The position numbers and the translations under genes are program-made. The notes below the pieces were generated by a model, which had not been told where the DNA came from, made no database searches, and saw nothing but the letters and a program-made list of their open reading frames with translations. DNA of 64,000 bases from Sarocladium kiliense (taxonomy: Eukaryota > Ascomycota > Sordariomycetes > Hypocreales > Sarocladiaceae). Positions 39,958 to 48,863 of this stretch are shown in pieces. Position 1 is the stretch's first letter; every line of letters starts with the position of its first letter. The stretch covers positions 62,001 to 126,000 of the forward strand of contig JAUZTG010000044.1 of the NCBI GenBank assembly GCA_030734395.1, read 5' to 3'.

Positions 39958-41196
39958 ATGGAAATGGTGGAGGAAGAAGTGATCGTGGTGGGGCAGCATG
40001 CCCCAGGGCCAATGGAGACGCGTTCCAGTAGACGCGTGGTGAGACCCAGTACAAAGGTCCGGGATACAGCGCAACAGCTTGAAGAGAGCGCGGTAAAAGA
40101 GACCAAGAAGAGCGATAACGGAAAGAGCAGCACCGGCAACAATGACGGAAGAGCAATGCTACAGAAGGTACTGGAGTTGCTGGCAGAGTCACGCACAGAG
40201 ACCAAATGGATGAGGACAGCCCTCATGGAGCAATCAGAGACCATGAGACAACAGCAGGTTATGATTCTAGAACTTACTCGACAGCTGGACGCCACCAAGA
40301 CTCAGCTGAAGGAAGCCCACGAGAAGCTCGACGCTATCACGACACGTGTCGAGTCCCCGCTGCCGTCTTACGCCGAGATCGCGCGCACGCCGCCATCGTC
40401 CCAGCCCAGCAACGTCAGATCATTCAGCAGTGGCCTTACGACGCCGTCTATGGTTACCGACACGCTCTATTGCACGATAGATGCATCCCGAGTCGAAGAA
40501 GAAAACAGGGACAAGGCTAAAGCAGGTGGCATCCGCCGTGCAATCGAGGAAGAGATGCGCGCAGCGCCAGAGCGGCCGGACTGGCGTTGTGCGGCGGTAG
40601 TGCAAGACGCCAAGAGACCGGATCGCATCAAGATTATCTGTAGGGACGAGGCAGAAATGCAGCTGGTCAAGGAGGCAGCCCAGAAGACTGCGATACCGGG
40701 AACGAGGGTCATGAGGGACCAATACTACCCGGTCAAGATAGACAACGTCAACAGAACGGCAGTGCTAGACGAACACGGGAGCGTCCTCCCCGAAGCCGTT
40801 GAGGCACTGGGCAGCGAGAATCAGGTTAACATTGCCAAGATCTCCTGGTTGAGCAACCGAAGCTCACACAAAGCATATGGATCGATGGTGGTTTACGTTA
40901 CTAAGAGGAGTGACGCGAAGAAACTTTTGGACGGACGATACTTCGACCTGGCAGGAGAATCCGCTTACACGAACGTCTTCGAGCCCCGCAGAGAACCTTT
41001 ACAATGCTTCAACTGCCAGGAGATGGGACACAAAGCCTTCTCATGCGGAAAGCCTCAGGCATGTGCCAGGTGTGCGGTGCAAGGACACCACCACAAGCAA
41101 TGCGAGGCAGTCGAACCCAAGTGCATCCCATGCGGAGGCCCCCACGAATCTTTCAGCCGAAACTGCAGGGTCCGCAATCTGCCCATTCATGCATAA
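39958..41196 (+). CDS. LINE ORF1, gag-like RNA-binding protein (412 aa)
   Basis: First ATG at 39958 (MEMVEEEVIVVGQHAPG). An N-terminal coiled coil (residues 70-120, MLQKVLELLAESRTETKW) suggests self-association. A central region (WRCAAVVQDAKRPDRIKIIC) resembles the RRM-like or esterase-like core of LINE ORF1 proteins. Three zinc knuckles lie at the end: CFNCQEMGHKAFSC and CARCAVQGHHHKQC, both CX2CX4HX4C, and CIPCGGPHESFSRNC, an altered third. This protein coats the element RNA. Its stop codon overlaps the ORF2 start. Confidence 0.9.
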   Translation: MEMVEEEVIVVGQHAPGPMETRSSRRVVRPSTKVRDTAQQLEESAVKETKKSDNGKSSTGNNDGRAMLQKVLELLAESRTETKWMRTALMEQSETMRQQQVMILELTRQLDATKTQLKEAHEKLDAITTRVESPLPSYAEIARTPPSSQPSNVRSFSSGLTTPSMVTDTLYCTIDASRVEEENRDKAKAGGIRRAIEEEMRAAPERPDWRCAAVVQDAKRPDRIKIICRDEAEMQLVKEAAQKTAIPGTRVMRDQYYPVKIDNVNRTAVLDEHGSVLPEAVEALGSENQVNIAKISWLSNRSSHKAYGSMVVYVTKRSDAKKLLDGRYFDLAGESAYTNVFEPRREPLQCFNCQEMGHKAFSCGKPQACARCAVQGHHHKQCEAVEPKCIPCGGPHESFSRNCRVRNLPIHA

Positions 41197-44100
41197 AACG
41201 CTTCGTATACTACAACTCAATGTACGCAAAAGCGACGAAGTGCATCAAAGCTTAATGAACGACAAGGAACTTAGACAATACGAGGCGATAGCAGTGCAGG
41301 AACCACATGCACGCATGATAGACGGCCAGGTGGTGACCAATCCAATGGGTCACTCCAACTGGACGAAAGTCATACCTACACACGCGCGAGATGGGCGATG
41401 GCCCGTGAGAAGCATGCTCTGGATACGCAAAGACATAGACGCAGAACAGATTCCGATAGAGTCAGCAGACCTCACGGGAGTCTTCCTTCGACTACCAGAC
41501 AGGGACGTCACCATGGTCTCGGTGTACGTGGAAGGCCGGCACGCAGAGGCATTGGAGGCGGCGATCAAGCACATCGACGACGTGATCATGCAACACCGAG
41601 GGTCGAGAGGGAGGCGCACAGACGCGATCCTGGTTGGAGACTTTAACCGACACGATGAACTCTGGGGTGGATCTGACGTGTCCCCAGACAGGCAAGGGGA
41701 AGCTGAACCGATCATTGACCTGATGAACAAGCACGGACTATGCAGTCTCCTGCCGCAGGGTACAAAGACGTGGCAAGGTCCCCACAACGAGACCACGATC
41801 GACCTCGTGCTGGCAACTGCGGAACTGGCGGACGCCATAGTGGAATGCACCATACATGCAACGGAACATGGGTCGGATCACAGGGCTATTCAGACGACAT
41901 TCGATATCGAGACACCTGAAAGACGCGAAACTCATCGCTTGCTCTTCAAGAACGCACCTTGGACCGAGATCAAGACCATGGTAGAAGTACGGATGCGAGA
42001 TAAGCCATGGGGCGGAAGCGTGCAGGCGCAAACCGACAGACTCATGGATACCGTGCTTGGAGCTGTCCATGAGCTGACTCCACGAGCCAAGCCGTTCCCG
42101 TACGCAAAACGCTGGTGGACAAATGACCTGACACAACTGCGCAAGGAGTACACTTTCTGGAGGAACCAAGCCCGGGCTCAGCGCCGAATGGGGTGCTTCG
42201 GACCGGGCCTCGACAACAAAGCAAAGGAAGCATCAAAGAACTACCATGGCGCCATCCGCAGACAAAAGAAAAAGCACTGGGAGGAGTTCCTAGCAGATGA
42301 CACTAACATATGGAAGGCGGCCAAATATCTCACACCAGCGAACGACGGCATGAGCTCCAAGGTACCGGCGTTGGTGAAAGCGGACGGCTCCATTGCGTCA
42401 GACAATACGGAGCAACAGGCGGAGCTCTTACATACCTTCTTTCCGGCCCTTCCAGAGGTCATTGAGGAGGAAGGAAGTCGACCACAAAGAGAAGAATTAC
42501 CCTTGTGGGATCTGACAATGGAAGAGGTGGAAGACAAAGTAATGGCAGCCAAGCCGTGGAAGGCGCCTGGTGAAGACGAACTACCCGCAATGGTGTGGAA
42601 GCAACTCTGGCCAGTGGCCAAACACCGTGTACTGGAGCTCTTTCAGACGTCCTTGAGAGACGGGGAAGTGCCCAAACAATGGAGAAACGCAAAAATCATC
42701 CCTCTCAAGAAACCCGGGAAAGCAACATACACAAAGGCCAAGTCATGGAGACCCATATCGCTGCTGTCCACGCTAGGGAAGATCCTGGAAGCGGTCATCG
42801 CGGAAAGAATATCGTACATGGTGGAAAAACACGGTCTGCTTCCCAAAAACCACTTCGGGGCCAGAAAACGTCGATCAGCCGAACAGGCCGTCACCCTGCT
42901 TCAGGAACAGATATACAAGGCCTGGAGGGCTGGGCGAGTCCTCAGCCTGATTAGTTTCGACGTCCAGGGAGCATACAACGGAGTCTACGATGAACGACTA
43001 CTCCAAAGGCTGAGAGCGAGAGGCATACCCACGGACATAGTGAACTGGGTGAGAGCATTCTGCTCCCACCGCACAGCGACGATTGTGGTGAATGGCCAAA
43101 CCTCGAGACCGTGCGACTTGCCCCAGGCGGGCCTCCCGCAAGGGTCACCACTCTCCCCGGTCCTATTCCTCTTCTTCAACGCGGATCTGGTCCAGAGAAA
43201 GATCGGCTCCAACGGCGGATCAGTAGCATTCGTGGACGACTACACAGCCTGGGTGACAGGGCCTACGGCGGCATCCAACTATGCGGGCATCAAAAGGATC
43301 ATCGACCAAGCGCTTGAATGGGAAAGAAGAAGCGGTGCGACCTTTGAGGCGGACAAAACAGCGGTCATCCACTTCACGCGAAACATGGTCAAAACAGACA
43401 GGACTAGGTTTGCCATCAAGGGCAGAGAAATCGAACCGAAAAGCAGCGTCAAGGTGCTCGGACTTGGCATGGACACAGCTCTGCGCTACAAAGAACACAT
43501 ACGCGAGACAGCCAGGAAAGGAACCGCGGCCGCCATGCAATTACGACGTCTAGGCATGCTCCCACCCCGGACAGCCAGACAGTTATTCGTGTCCACGGTG
43601 GCCCCAACCATGGACTACGCCTGTAACGCGTGGGCGCATGCATGTGGGAACAAGGAAATGTCGGTATTGAACAGGGCCCAGAAGATTGGAGCGCAGGCGA
43701 TCATAGGCGCGTTCCGAACGGTGGCAACGGCAGTAGCTGAAGCGGAGGCTGCCATCGCCCCTATTCGAGAACGGCACAGACAAGCGGCAACGAGGTTCTG
43801 GATTAATCTGCAAACACTGCCGAAGCCTCACCCACTGGCGACACTGAAAATCCGAATATGTAGACGTTTTACATCGCCGCTGCAGAGAATCGCCGGAACC
43901 CACGCAGAACTAAGAACCGACCGCATAGAGACGGTCCACGAATACGCTCTCCCGCCATGGAGCACTCGGATCCGAGGACGTGTTGACACTGACCCAGAGG
44001 GAGCGGCCGAGGCAGCAAACCAGGTAGAGGGAGTCGTGGTCGCGACGGCCTGCTCGCAAAGAAACGACCTCGTCGGAATAGGAGGAGTAGTCCATGATAC

Positions 44101-44977
44101 AACTCGTAACGAACCCGGAGAGGTGGTGGCCACTTACCACGCAACAATCGGGAGCAGGCAGGAACAGAACCCGTTCACGGCGGAGTTGTCGGCAATAGAG
44201 ATAGCGCTAAGAGAGATGCCGGACGGTATGCGCTGCAGGGAGGTGACTGTCATGACGAGCAACCTCGCGGCAGTGCAAGCAATCCAGCGGCCTCGACAAC
44301 AATCCGGCCAGTGCACCATCCGCAAGATATATTCTCACGCAACAAGGCTGGCAATCAACAGAAACAAGATCCAAGTCATGTGGGTACCGGCCAAAGGACC
44401 CAACGTCAACTTAAGGACCATCGCCAAAGGAGCAGCTCAAAGGACCACAGAACGAGGGCGGACCGCAAGAGTACCGCCTTTCCAGGCGAGATCTACGACG
44501 CTCCGAATTGCGACTCGGGAACAAGGACGAAGAAGAAGACTGCCGGAGGAAGTGGGAAAGTTCTCAAAGAACATGGACTCGGCGCTACCAGGGAACCACA
44601 CCCGAAGGTTATACGACTTGATGAACAGGCGAGAATCGAGAGTGCTAGCGCAACTGCGCACTAGCATGGCCAGGCTTAATGGATTCCTGCATAAGATCGG
44701 GGCAGAGGAGTCGGACATGTGCGAGTGCGGCCAAGCATCAGAGACGATAGAACACTTTTTGTTCAGGTGCACAAGATGGACGACGCAGAGGGAGGGAATG
44801 GTGGACTACGCAAGAACGAAGATGGGGAATCTGTCGTTCTTTCTGGGAGGAAAGGCAGCCTCCAATAAGGGCAAATGGCAACCGGACGTGCAAGCGGTAA
44901 GAACCACAATTAAGTTTGCAATGGCAACAGGAAGACTCGACACGGAACACACAGAGGAAAGGGACTCATCACCATAG
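41189..44977 (+). CDS. LINE ORF2: AP endonuclease, reverse transcriptase, degenerate RNase H (1,262 aa)
   Basis: The start ATG at 41189 lies inside ATGCATAA, overlapping the ORF1 stop by 8 nt, so termination-reinitiation is likely. Endonuclease: LQLNVRKS, AIAVQEPHARM, ILVGDFNRHDELWGG, TTIDLVLAT, GSDHRAIQTTF, all catalytic residues present. RT: ISFDVQGAYNGV, GLPQGSPLSPVLFLFF and the active-site box AFVDDYTAWV (FVDD). The C-terminal region aligns with RNase H (VGIGGVVHD, FTAELSAIEIAL, VMWVPAKG). However, the first Asp (ATACSQRND where TDGS is expected), the TDN Asp (MTSNLAA) and the final His/Asp are replaced; only the Glu remains. The protein ends with a Cys/His motif (MCECGQASETIEHFLFRC) usual in this clade. 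Copying should be possible if RNase H comes from the host. Confidence 0.93.
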   Translation: MHKTLRILQLNVRKSDEVHQSLMNDKELRQYEAIAVQEPHARMIDGQVVTNPMGHSNWTKVIPTHARDGRWPVRSMLWIRKDIDAEQIPIESADLTGVFLRLPDRDVTMVSVYVEGRHAEALEAAIKHIDDVIMQHRGSRGRRTDAILVGDFNRHDELWGGSDVSPDRQGEAEPIIDLMNKHGLCSLLPQGTKTWQGPHNETTIDLVLATAELADAIVECTIHATEHGSDHRAIQTTFDIETPERRETHRLLFKNAPWTEIKTMVEVRMRDKPWGGSVQAQTDRLMDTVLGAVHELTPRAKPFPYAKRWWTNDLTQLRKEYTFWRNQARAQRRMGCFGPGLDNKAKEASKNYHGAIRRQKKKHWEEFLADDTNIWKAAKYLTPANDGMSSKVPALVKADGSIASDNTEQQAELLHTFFPALPEVIEEEGSRPQREELPLWDLTMEEVEDKVMAAKPWKAPGEDELPAMVWKQLWPVAKHRVLELFQTSLRDGEVPKQWRNAKIIPLKKPGKATYTKAKSWRPISLLSTLGKILEAVIAERISYMVEKHGLLPKNHFGARKRRSAEQAVTLLQEQIYKAWRAGRVLSLISFDVQGAYNGVYDERLLQRLRARGIPTDIVNWVRAFCSHRTATIVVNGQTSRPCDLPQAGLPQGSPLSPVLFLFFNADLVQRKIGSNGGSVAFVDDYTAWVTGPTAASNYAGIKRIIDQALEWERRSGATFEADKTAVIHFTRNMVKTDRTRFAIKGREIEPKSSVKVLGLGMDTALRYKEHIRETARKGTAAAMQLRRLGMLPPRTARQLFVSTVAPTMDYACNAWAHACGNKEMSVLNRAQKIGAQAIIGAFRTVATAVAEAEAAIAPIRERHRQAATRFWINLQTLPKPHPLATLKIRICRRFTSPLQRIAGTHAELRTDRIETVHEYALPPWSTRIRGRVDTDPEGAAEAANQVEGVVVATACSQRNDLVGIGGVVHDTTRNEPGEVVATYHATIGSRQEQNPFTAELSAIEIALREMPDGMRCREVTVMTSNLAAVQAIQRPRQQSGQCTIRKIYSHATRLAINRNKIQVMWVPAKGPNVNLRTIAKGAAQRTTERGRTARVPPFQARSTTLRIATREQGRRRRLPEEVGKFSKNMDSALPGNHTRRLYDLMNRRESRVLAQLRTSMARLNGFLHKIGAEESDMCECGQASETIEHFLFRCTRWTTQREGMVDYARTKMGNLSFFLGGKAASNKGKWQPDVQAVRTTIKFAMATGRLDTEHTEERDSSP

Positions 44978-45310
44978 ACAAATCTGGCAACATATGGAAC
45001 CGGACAGCGAGAGCGACGCGCTAACAACTCGCAGCAGCAACGACGATAGCCCACGCTTCAGCCGCCAAGGATAGGACGCTGAACACCTGGAGAACACGAC
45101 CTTCAGGCATGGCCTGTCATGCTGCTGCGTATCATGCTGCCGACTCGCACACACACAGAACAAGTGAGACAAAGATGCCTGACAATCAAAGACGAGACCA
45201 ATCGTGGGGCTCTGGGAGTACTTGGATCAGTGTTAGTCAGCAAACCCGTAAATAGTTTAGTGCCAAGGCCCTCTAGGCAGCCTGCCTCCGGGCGAAATAA
45301 AATCCATCCA
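44978..45310. other. LINE 3' UTR / flanking sequence
   Basis: Non-coding; no terminal repeat or A-tail is seen. Short ORFs are shadows of the inverted LTR segment. Confidence 0.4.
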
Positions 45311-45371
45311 TCTGTGGTGTCGTATGCTGAGCGGCCCATCCCGTAGGCCTGCGTTAGTTACGTTTGTAACA
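45311..45371 (-). repeat. inverted LTR end (about 61 bp)
   Basis: On the minus strand this matches the first 60 bp of the solo LTR at 45377, with about four differences, all C/T transitions. It ends in TGTAACA, that is, TGTTACA inverted. Only the LTR head is present; homology stops near 45,311. Confidence 0.8.
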
Positions 45372-45376
45372 TCAAG

Positions 45377-45811
45377 TGTTACAAACGTAACTAACGCAGG
45401 CCTACAGGATGGGCCGCTCGGCGTACGACACCACGGACAAGCTACATGCATGGGGACCTGGAGCAAAGAAAGAATCACGTGGCGAGTCACGTGATCTGGG
45501 GGATCACTCCGCCAAGCAAGGTGATCCCAAGGGGATCACCGAGGATCGCAAGGTGATCCAGGGCGATCCAAGGAACACCACAGTAGTATATAAGAAGTAG
45601 TTAAGAACCAAAAGTCCAACACGGAGGATTAGTTCCTCAGTGTTCAATCTAAGCATTCTACTACAATTGAATGGGAGCAATACCTCCTGACGATTACCTG
45701 TGATCGATACTGCTCGACTATCAATACATCCACTGTAGCTCAGGTCAAGACCTAGCTTACCCTGGACAGACAACCTACGACAAATCTTACCAAGTAAGGT
45801 CGATCGTTACA
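45377..45811 (+). mobile_element. solo LTR (435 bp) with 5-bp target duplication
   Basis: Starts TGTTACAAACG and ends CGATCGTTACA, so it has TG...CA ends extended to a short inverted TGTTAC/GTTACA. Both sides carry the direct duplication TCAAG (45372-45376 and 45812-45816). A TATA box (45587-45593) lies about 150 bp into the second half, as in LTR promoters. No internal retrotransposon sequence is present, so this is the product of LTR-LTR recombination. Ty1/copia or Ty3 membership cannot be decided. Confidence 0.88.
45587..45593 (+). promoter_or_regulatory. TATA box of solo LTR
   Basis: TATATAA inside the LTR, at the expected place for the U3/R boundary. Confidence 0.55.
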
Positions 45812-45816
45812 TCAAG

Positions 45817-46620
45817 CGAGTGGCCTCTTTAGGGTAAGATCGCAGCTTTAGCAGTCTCAGTGACAGGCTAATTCATGCCACTTTTCCATAATATTCGTCC
45901 TCTGACTAGCATGTGCCCCAATACGGGCTGAAAACCATTCTGGTCGTGTTCAACTACTACCACTGCATCCTCCGAGCTTCGGGGGACTGTGTGAATATAG
46001 AAAGGTCGGTTTCGTCTGATCCGGCAGAAGAAAGAGAGCGAGGTCCTTGCGGCGTATCAATGCTGCCGCTCCCAAATAGCTACCGTATAGATCATCTTTT
46101 TACGTACAAAGTCATCAAGGCAGCTAGAAGAGACTTCTCTCGTGTTCGCCCCATACAAGTTACATCCTCCAACTGTATTAATCCTCTACTTGCCAGATGC
46201 AGAAGGTTTCTTTCTAGATGTCCATGAAATGAACAACAGACTCAATCCGCAACCATCACGCCTGGAGATGTAGCTCTAACATCGTTCATAAGCAGCACAG
46301 AGAACCATGTTTGTGAGGCGCAACATACGGAGGATATTTGACGCAATCTGGGTAGAATCATTCTTGAAATTATACACGTTATGCAAGCAGTGGCATGCGT
46401 CGCCCAACAAGGTCCGTCCATCCTGTGTCTGCAACAGTTCATTTCTAGAAATTGGTGATCGAGCTATCATTCCATATTGTCGGTCAATGATGCCTGCTAA
46501 CAGAACCCACTGCGTTTGCTTAAGTACAGAACCACCAGACCAGAGCCTAACGATTGCGTATATGACATGAATGTTGCCCGACTTAGGACTCGCTTGAGCC
46601 CAATCTCAGTGGCAGTCCAA
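45817..46620. other. intergenic between solo LTR and MFS gene
   Basis: No gene is recognised on either strand. Confidence 0.45.
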
Positions 46621-48331
46621 CTAGATTGTGTAGCGGTAGAAAGTAGCATTGTCACCAGCATCCCTCTCCTGGTGGCGCTGATCGTCCGAGTACTGGTCTG
46701 GGGGCGCATATTCTCGGTCGCGGCGAGCATTTTCTCTGCGCAGATACAAAGTCATAACGACGCACAAGCCTAGGGCCAAGCCGTACATGCCAGTGAGCGA
46801 ACCGATGCCGGAGACGTATCTAGGGCCGTCCCTGGACAGAAACAGATATGACGAAATTACGCCGCTAATGTTGCCGAAACCAACATGCATTGCGATGCCA
46901 ACCCCACGCTTGAGGCCGCCGCCAATATTGTTGCTGTTCCACGCAACACCTTGGGGCACGCTCGGGTAGATGCCGGCAGCCGCAAGGTAGCACCCAACGT
47001 ATCTGGCAGCCGGAGTGCTTGCAGTCAGAAGTATGATGAAGCCAACAAGACTGCGATTGCACAATGATCAGCAATAGCCCCACTCAACAAGATCGATCAA
47101 GCCGGGGTCACCTACGCCGTCAGGATGAACACAACCATGAAGATACCACGCTGGCCCCGCTTATCAGCATACCAGCCCGCAGCAACGCACAGGAAACACG
47201 CGACAACAAAGGGAGGAACAGTCATGGGCTGCGCAGTGCTGTTGGCATAGCCGAGATCGCGGATGATGGTGGGTATAAATAGGGAAAAGGAGTAGACTCC
47301 AGTATAGACGCAGATTGTGATTATGACGTGAACCCAAATCTTCCAATCTGTAAGCGCGTCCTTGGCATACTTCATGGCAAAATCGTTGCTGAGGGAGGAT
47401 TGATCGAACTCCAACCGGCGTAACACCACCTTGCGTTCGTCTTCGGAAAGAAATTTGGCCTTTTCCGGATAGTCTGGCATGAACTTGAAGGCAATGGCGG
47501 CTGTGAGAAGCGTTAGTTATGTTCAAGGCTCCTACGACTCTCTCCGTGGCCTGAACTCATCAGCCGGGGATGCTCACCAACAACCACTGTGAGAATGCCC
47601 TCGATGATGAAGAGCCAGCGCCAACCAGCAAGGCCGGCCACGTTTCTCATTTCCAATATGCCACGAGCAAGAAGACCGCCGAAAGCACCGGCCAGAGTAG
47701 CGGCTGAGAAGAAAATGGCCAGACGTAGGCCAGATTCATGTCGGCGATACCACATAGTGATGCTATCGAAATGAGTCAGTACCCCATACCTAGGGACATA
47801 TATCCTGATAAATTGTAGTTGGTTCAAGAGATGCCCGGGGGCTGACTAGAAAGCAATGCCTGGGAAGAGACCACCCTCAGCTAGGCCAAGAACAGCACGG
47901 CAGGCCAAAAGGCCTTCGTAGTTGTGGACGAGACCCATTACAGTGCAGAGGGTGCCCCAGATTATCATGATGAAGGGGATCCAGACCCAGGGCGGAAACC
48001 GCTTCATTGCCATGTTGGATGGGATCTCAGCGGCGACATAAAAGGGGAAGAAGATGGCCAGGGCGTGATTGTAGCGAATGTCAACGAGACTTAGGTCGGC
48101 CTCAAAGGTGTCGAGTCGTGCGTTGGCAATGTTGGTGCGGTCGAGGAATGAAAGGAGGTAGAGCAATGTAAGCAGAGGGAGCAAGGTACGGTCGATCTTG
48201 CGAACCAGCTTCTTTAGGCCGACATTGTCGAAAGCAGCAATATCGGCGAGTCCCTCAGTCCCGAGCTCCGGCCTCGAGTTCTCGACGAGCTGCAAGCTGG
48301 CAGCCTCCTTGCTACTCGCAGGCTTTTCCAT
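46621..48331 (-). CDS. MFS transporter of the anion:cation symporter (Dal5/allantoate permease-like) family, 4 exons, 494 aa
   Basis: Exons 48331-47847, 47762-47578, 47500-47116 and 47050-46621 total 1,485 nt, all in phase. Intron 1 (84 nt) has a weak GTCAGC donor but a perfect TACTGAC branch site and TAG acceptor. Introns 2 (77 nt) and 3 (65 nt) have GTGAGC and GTAGGT donors. Spliced joints read GIAFYITMWYRRHE, TVVVAAIAFKFMPDY and LTALVGFIILLTAS. The first-loop signature SFLDRTNIANARL is diagnostic of the ACS family, which takes up organic anions such as allantoate, nicotinate, pantothenate or biotin precursors. About twelve hydrophobic helices are visible, with GWRWLFIIEGILTV and PPFVVACFLCVAAGWYADKR. 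The protein is complete and plasma-membrane localisation is expected. The substrate is not predictable. Confidence 0.9.
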
Positions 48332-48770
48332 GCTGATTATCTAGGAAAAGGGAAGAACGTCTGGAGAATACACGGAAGAGAACACAATCTTGGAGAAGAG
48401 CAGATATGGCCTACTTCTAAACATTCAAAGAATGTGAGAAACTTCCAGACTTGGTGCCTTAATAAACAGAGGTCTAGCTGGAATGTACAGATATATATTT
48501 ATACGATGCTACTCTTAGTTCTCGCTCTCCAGACAGGGGGTTGTGTCTTGTGTTGCTGGGTTGACGCCCGCCACGGACCGGCCGGACCGGTGCCGAAAGG
48601 TCTTTGGAAGAGGGGAAGGGAGGATCGGGAAGAGAAAGTCCGCCCGCTAATTGGCAATGTAGTCCTTGGCTCTTCTTCAGCTTCTTTGTATCGCTTCCCT
48701 ATTGCAGAACACCTCTTTGATAGGCCTCCCTCCCTGCTCTACTTTTCAAGGTTCTTTCATCCATTAGCTA
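48332..48770. other. MFS promoter / transposon flank
   Basis: 440 bp between the MFS start and the TA next to the first pogo-like element. No feature is recognised. Confidence 0.4.
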
Positions 48771-48822
48771 ACGTAGTTGATAAGCGAGCTGCGCAGACAA
48801 GCGAGCTGCGCGCCTCGCCCGA
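48771..48822 (+). repeat. left TIR of element A (2 subrepeats)
   Basis: Contains two copies of AAGCGAGCTGCGC separated by AGAC. Confidence 0.9.
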
Positions 48823-48863
48823 CACTACACTCTTCAATAGACAAAAAAGCTAACCACAACGCC

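Larger units (their letters stand above)
39958..44977 (+). mobile_element. non-LTR retrotransposon (LINE, Tad-like), coding part complete
   Basis: Two long overlapping ORFs in the order gag-like, then endonuclease-RT-RNase H, without a single internal stop. UTR limits were not resolved. The 3' flank before 45,311 shows no poly-A tail. Organisation and the ORF1 zinc knuckles match the Tad1 clade of filamentous fungi. Confidence 0.9.

Noticed and set aside
40877..41188. Extension of LINE ORF2 to 40,877
   Set aside because: This part overlaps ORF1 out of frame and has no conserved content. The ATG at 41189, just before the endonuclease motif, is the natural start.
45311..45437. Palindrome read as a foldback element or terminator hairpin
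   Set aside because: The TCAAG duplication around the 435-bp LTR explains one arm as the LTR head, so the palindrome is a by-product of insertion next to an inverted LTR end.
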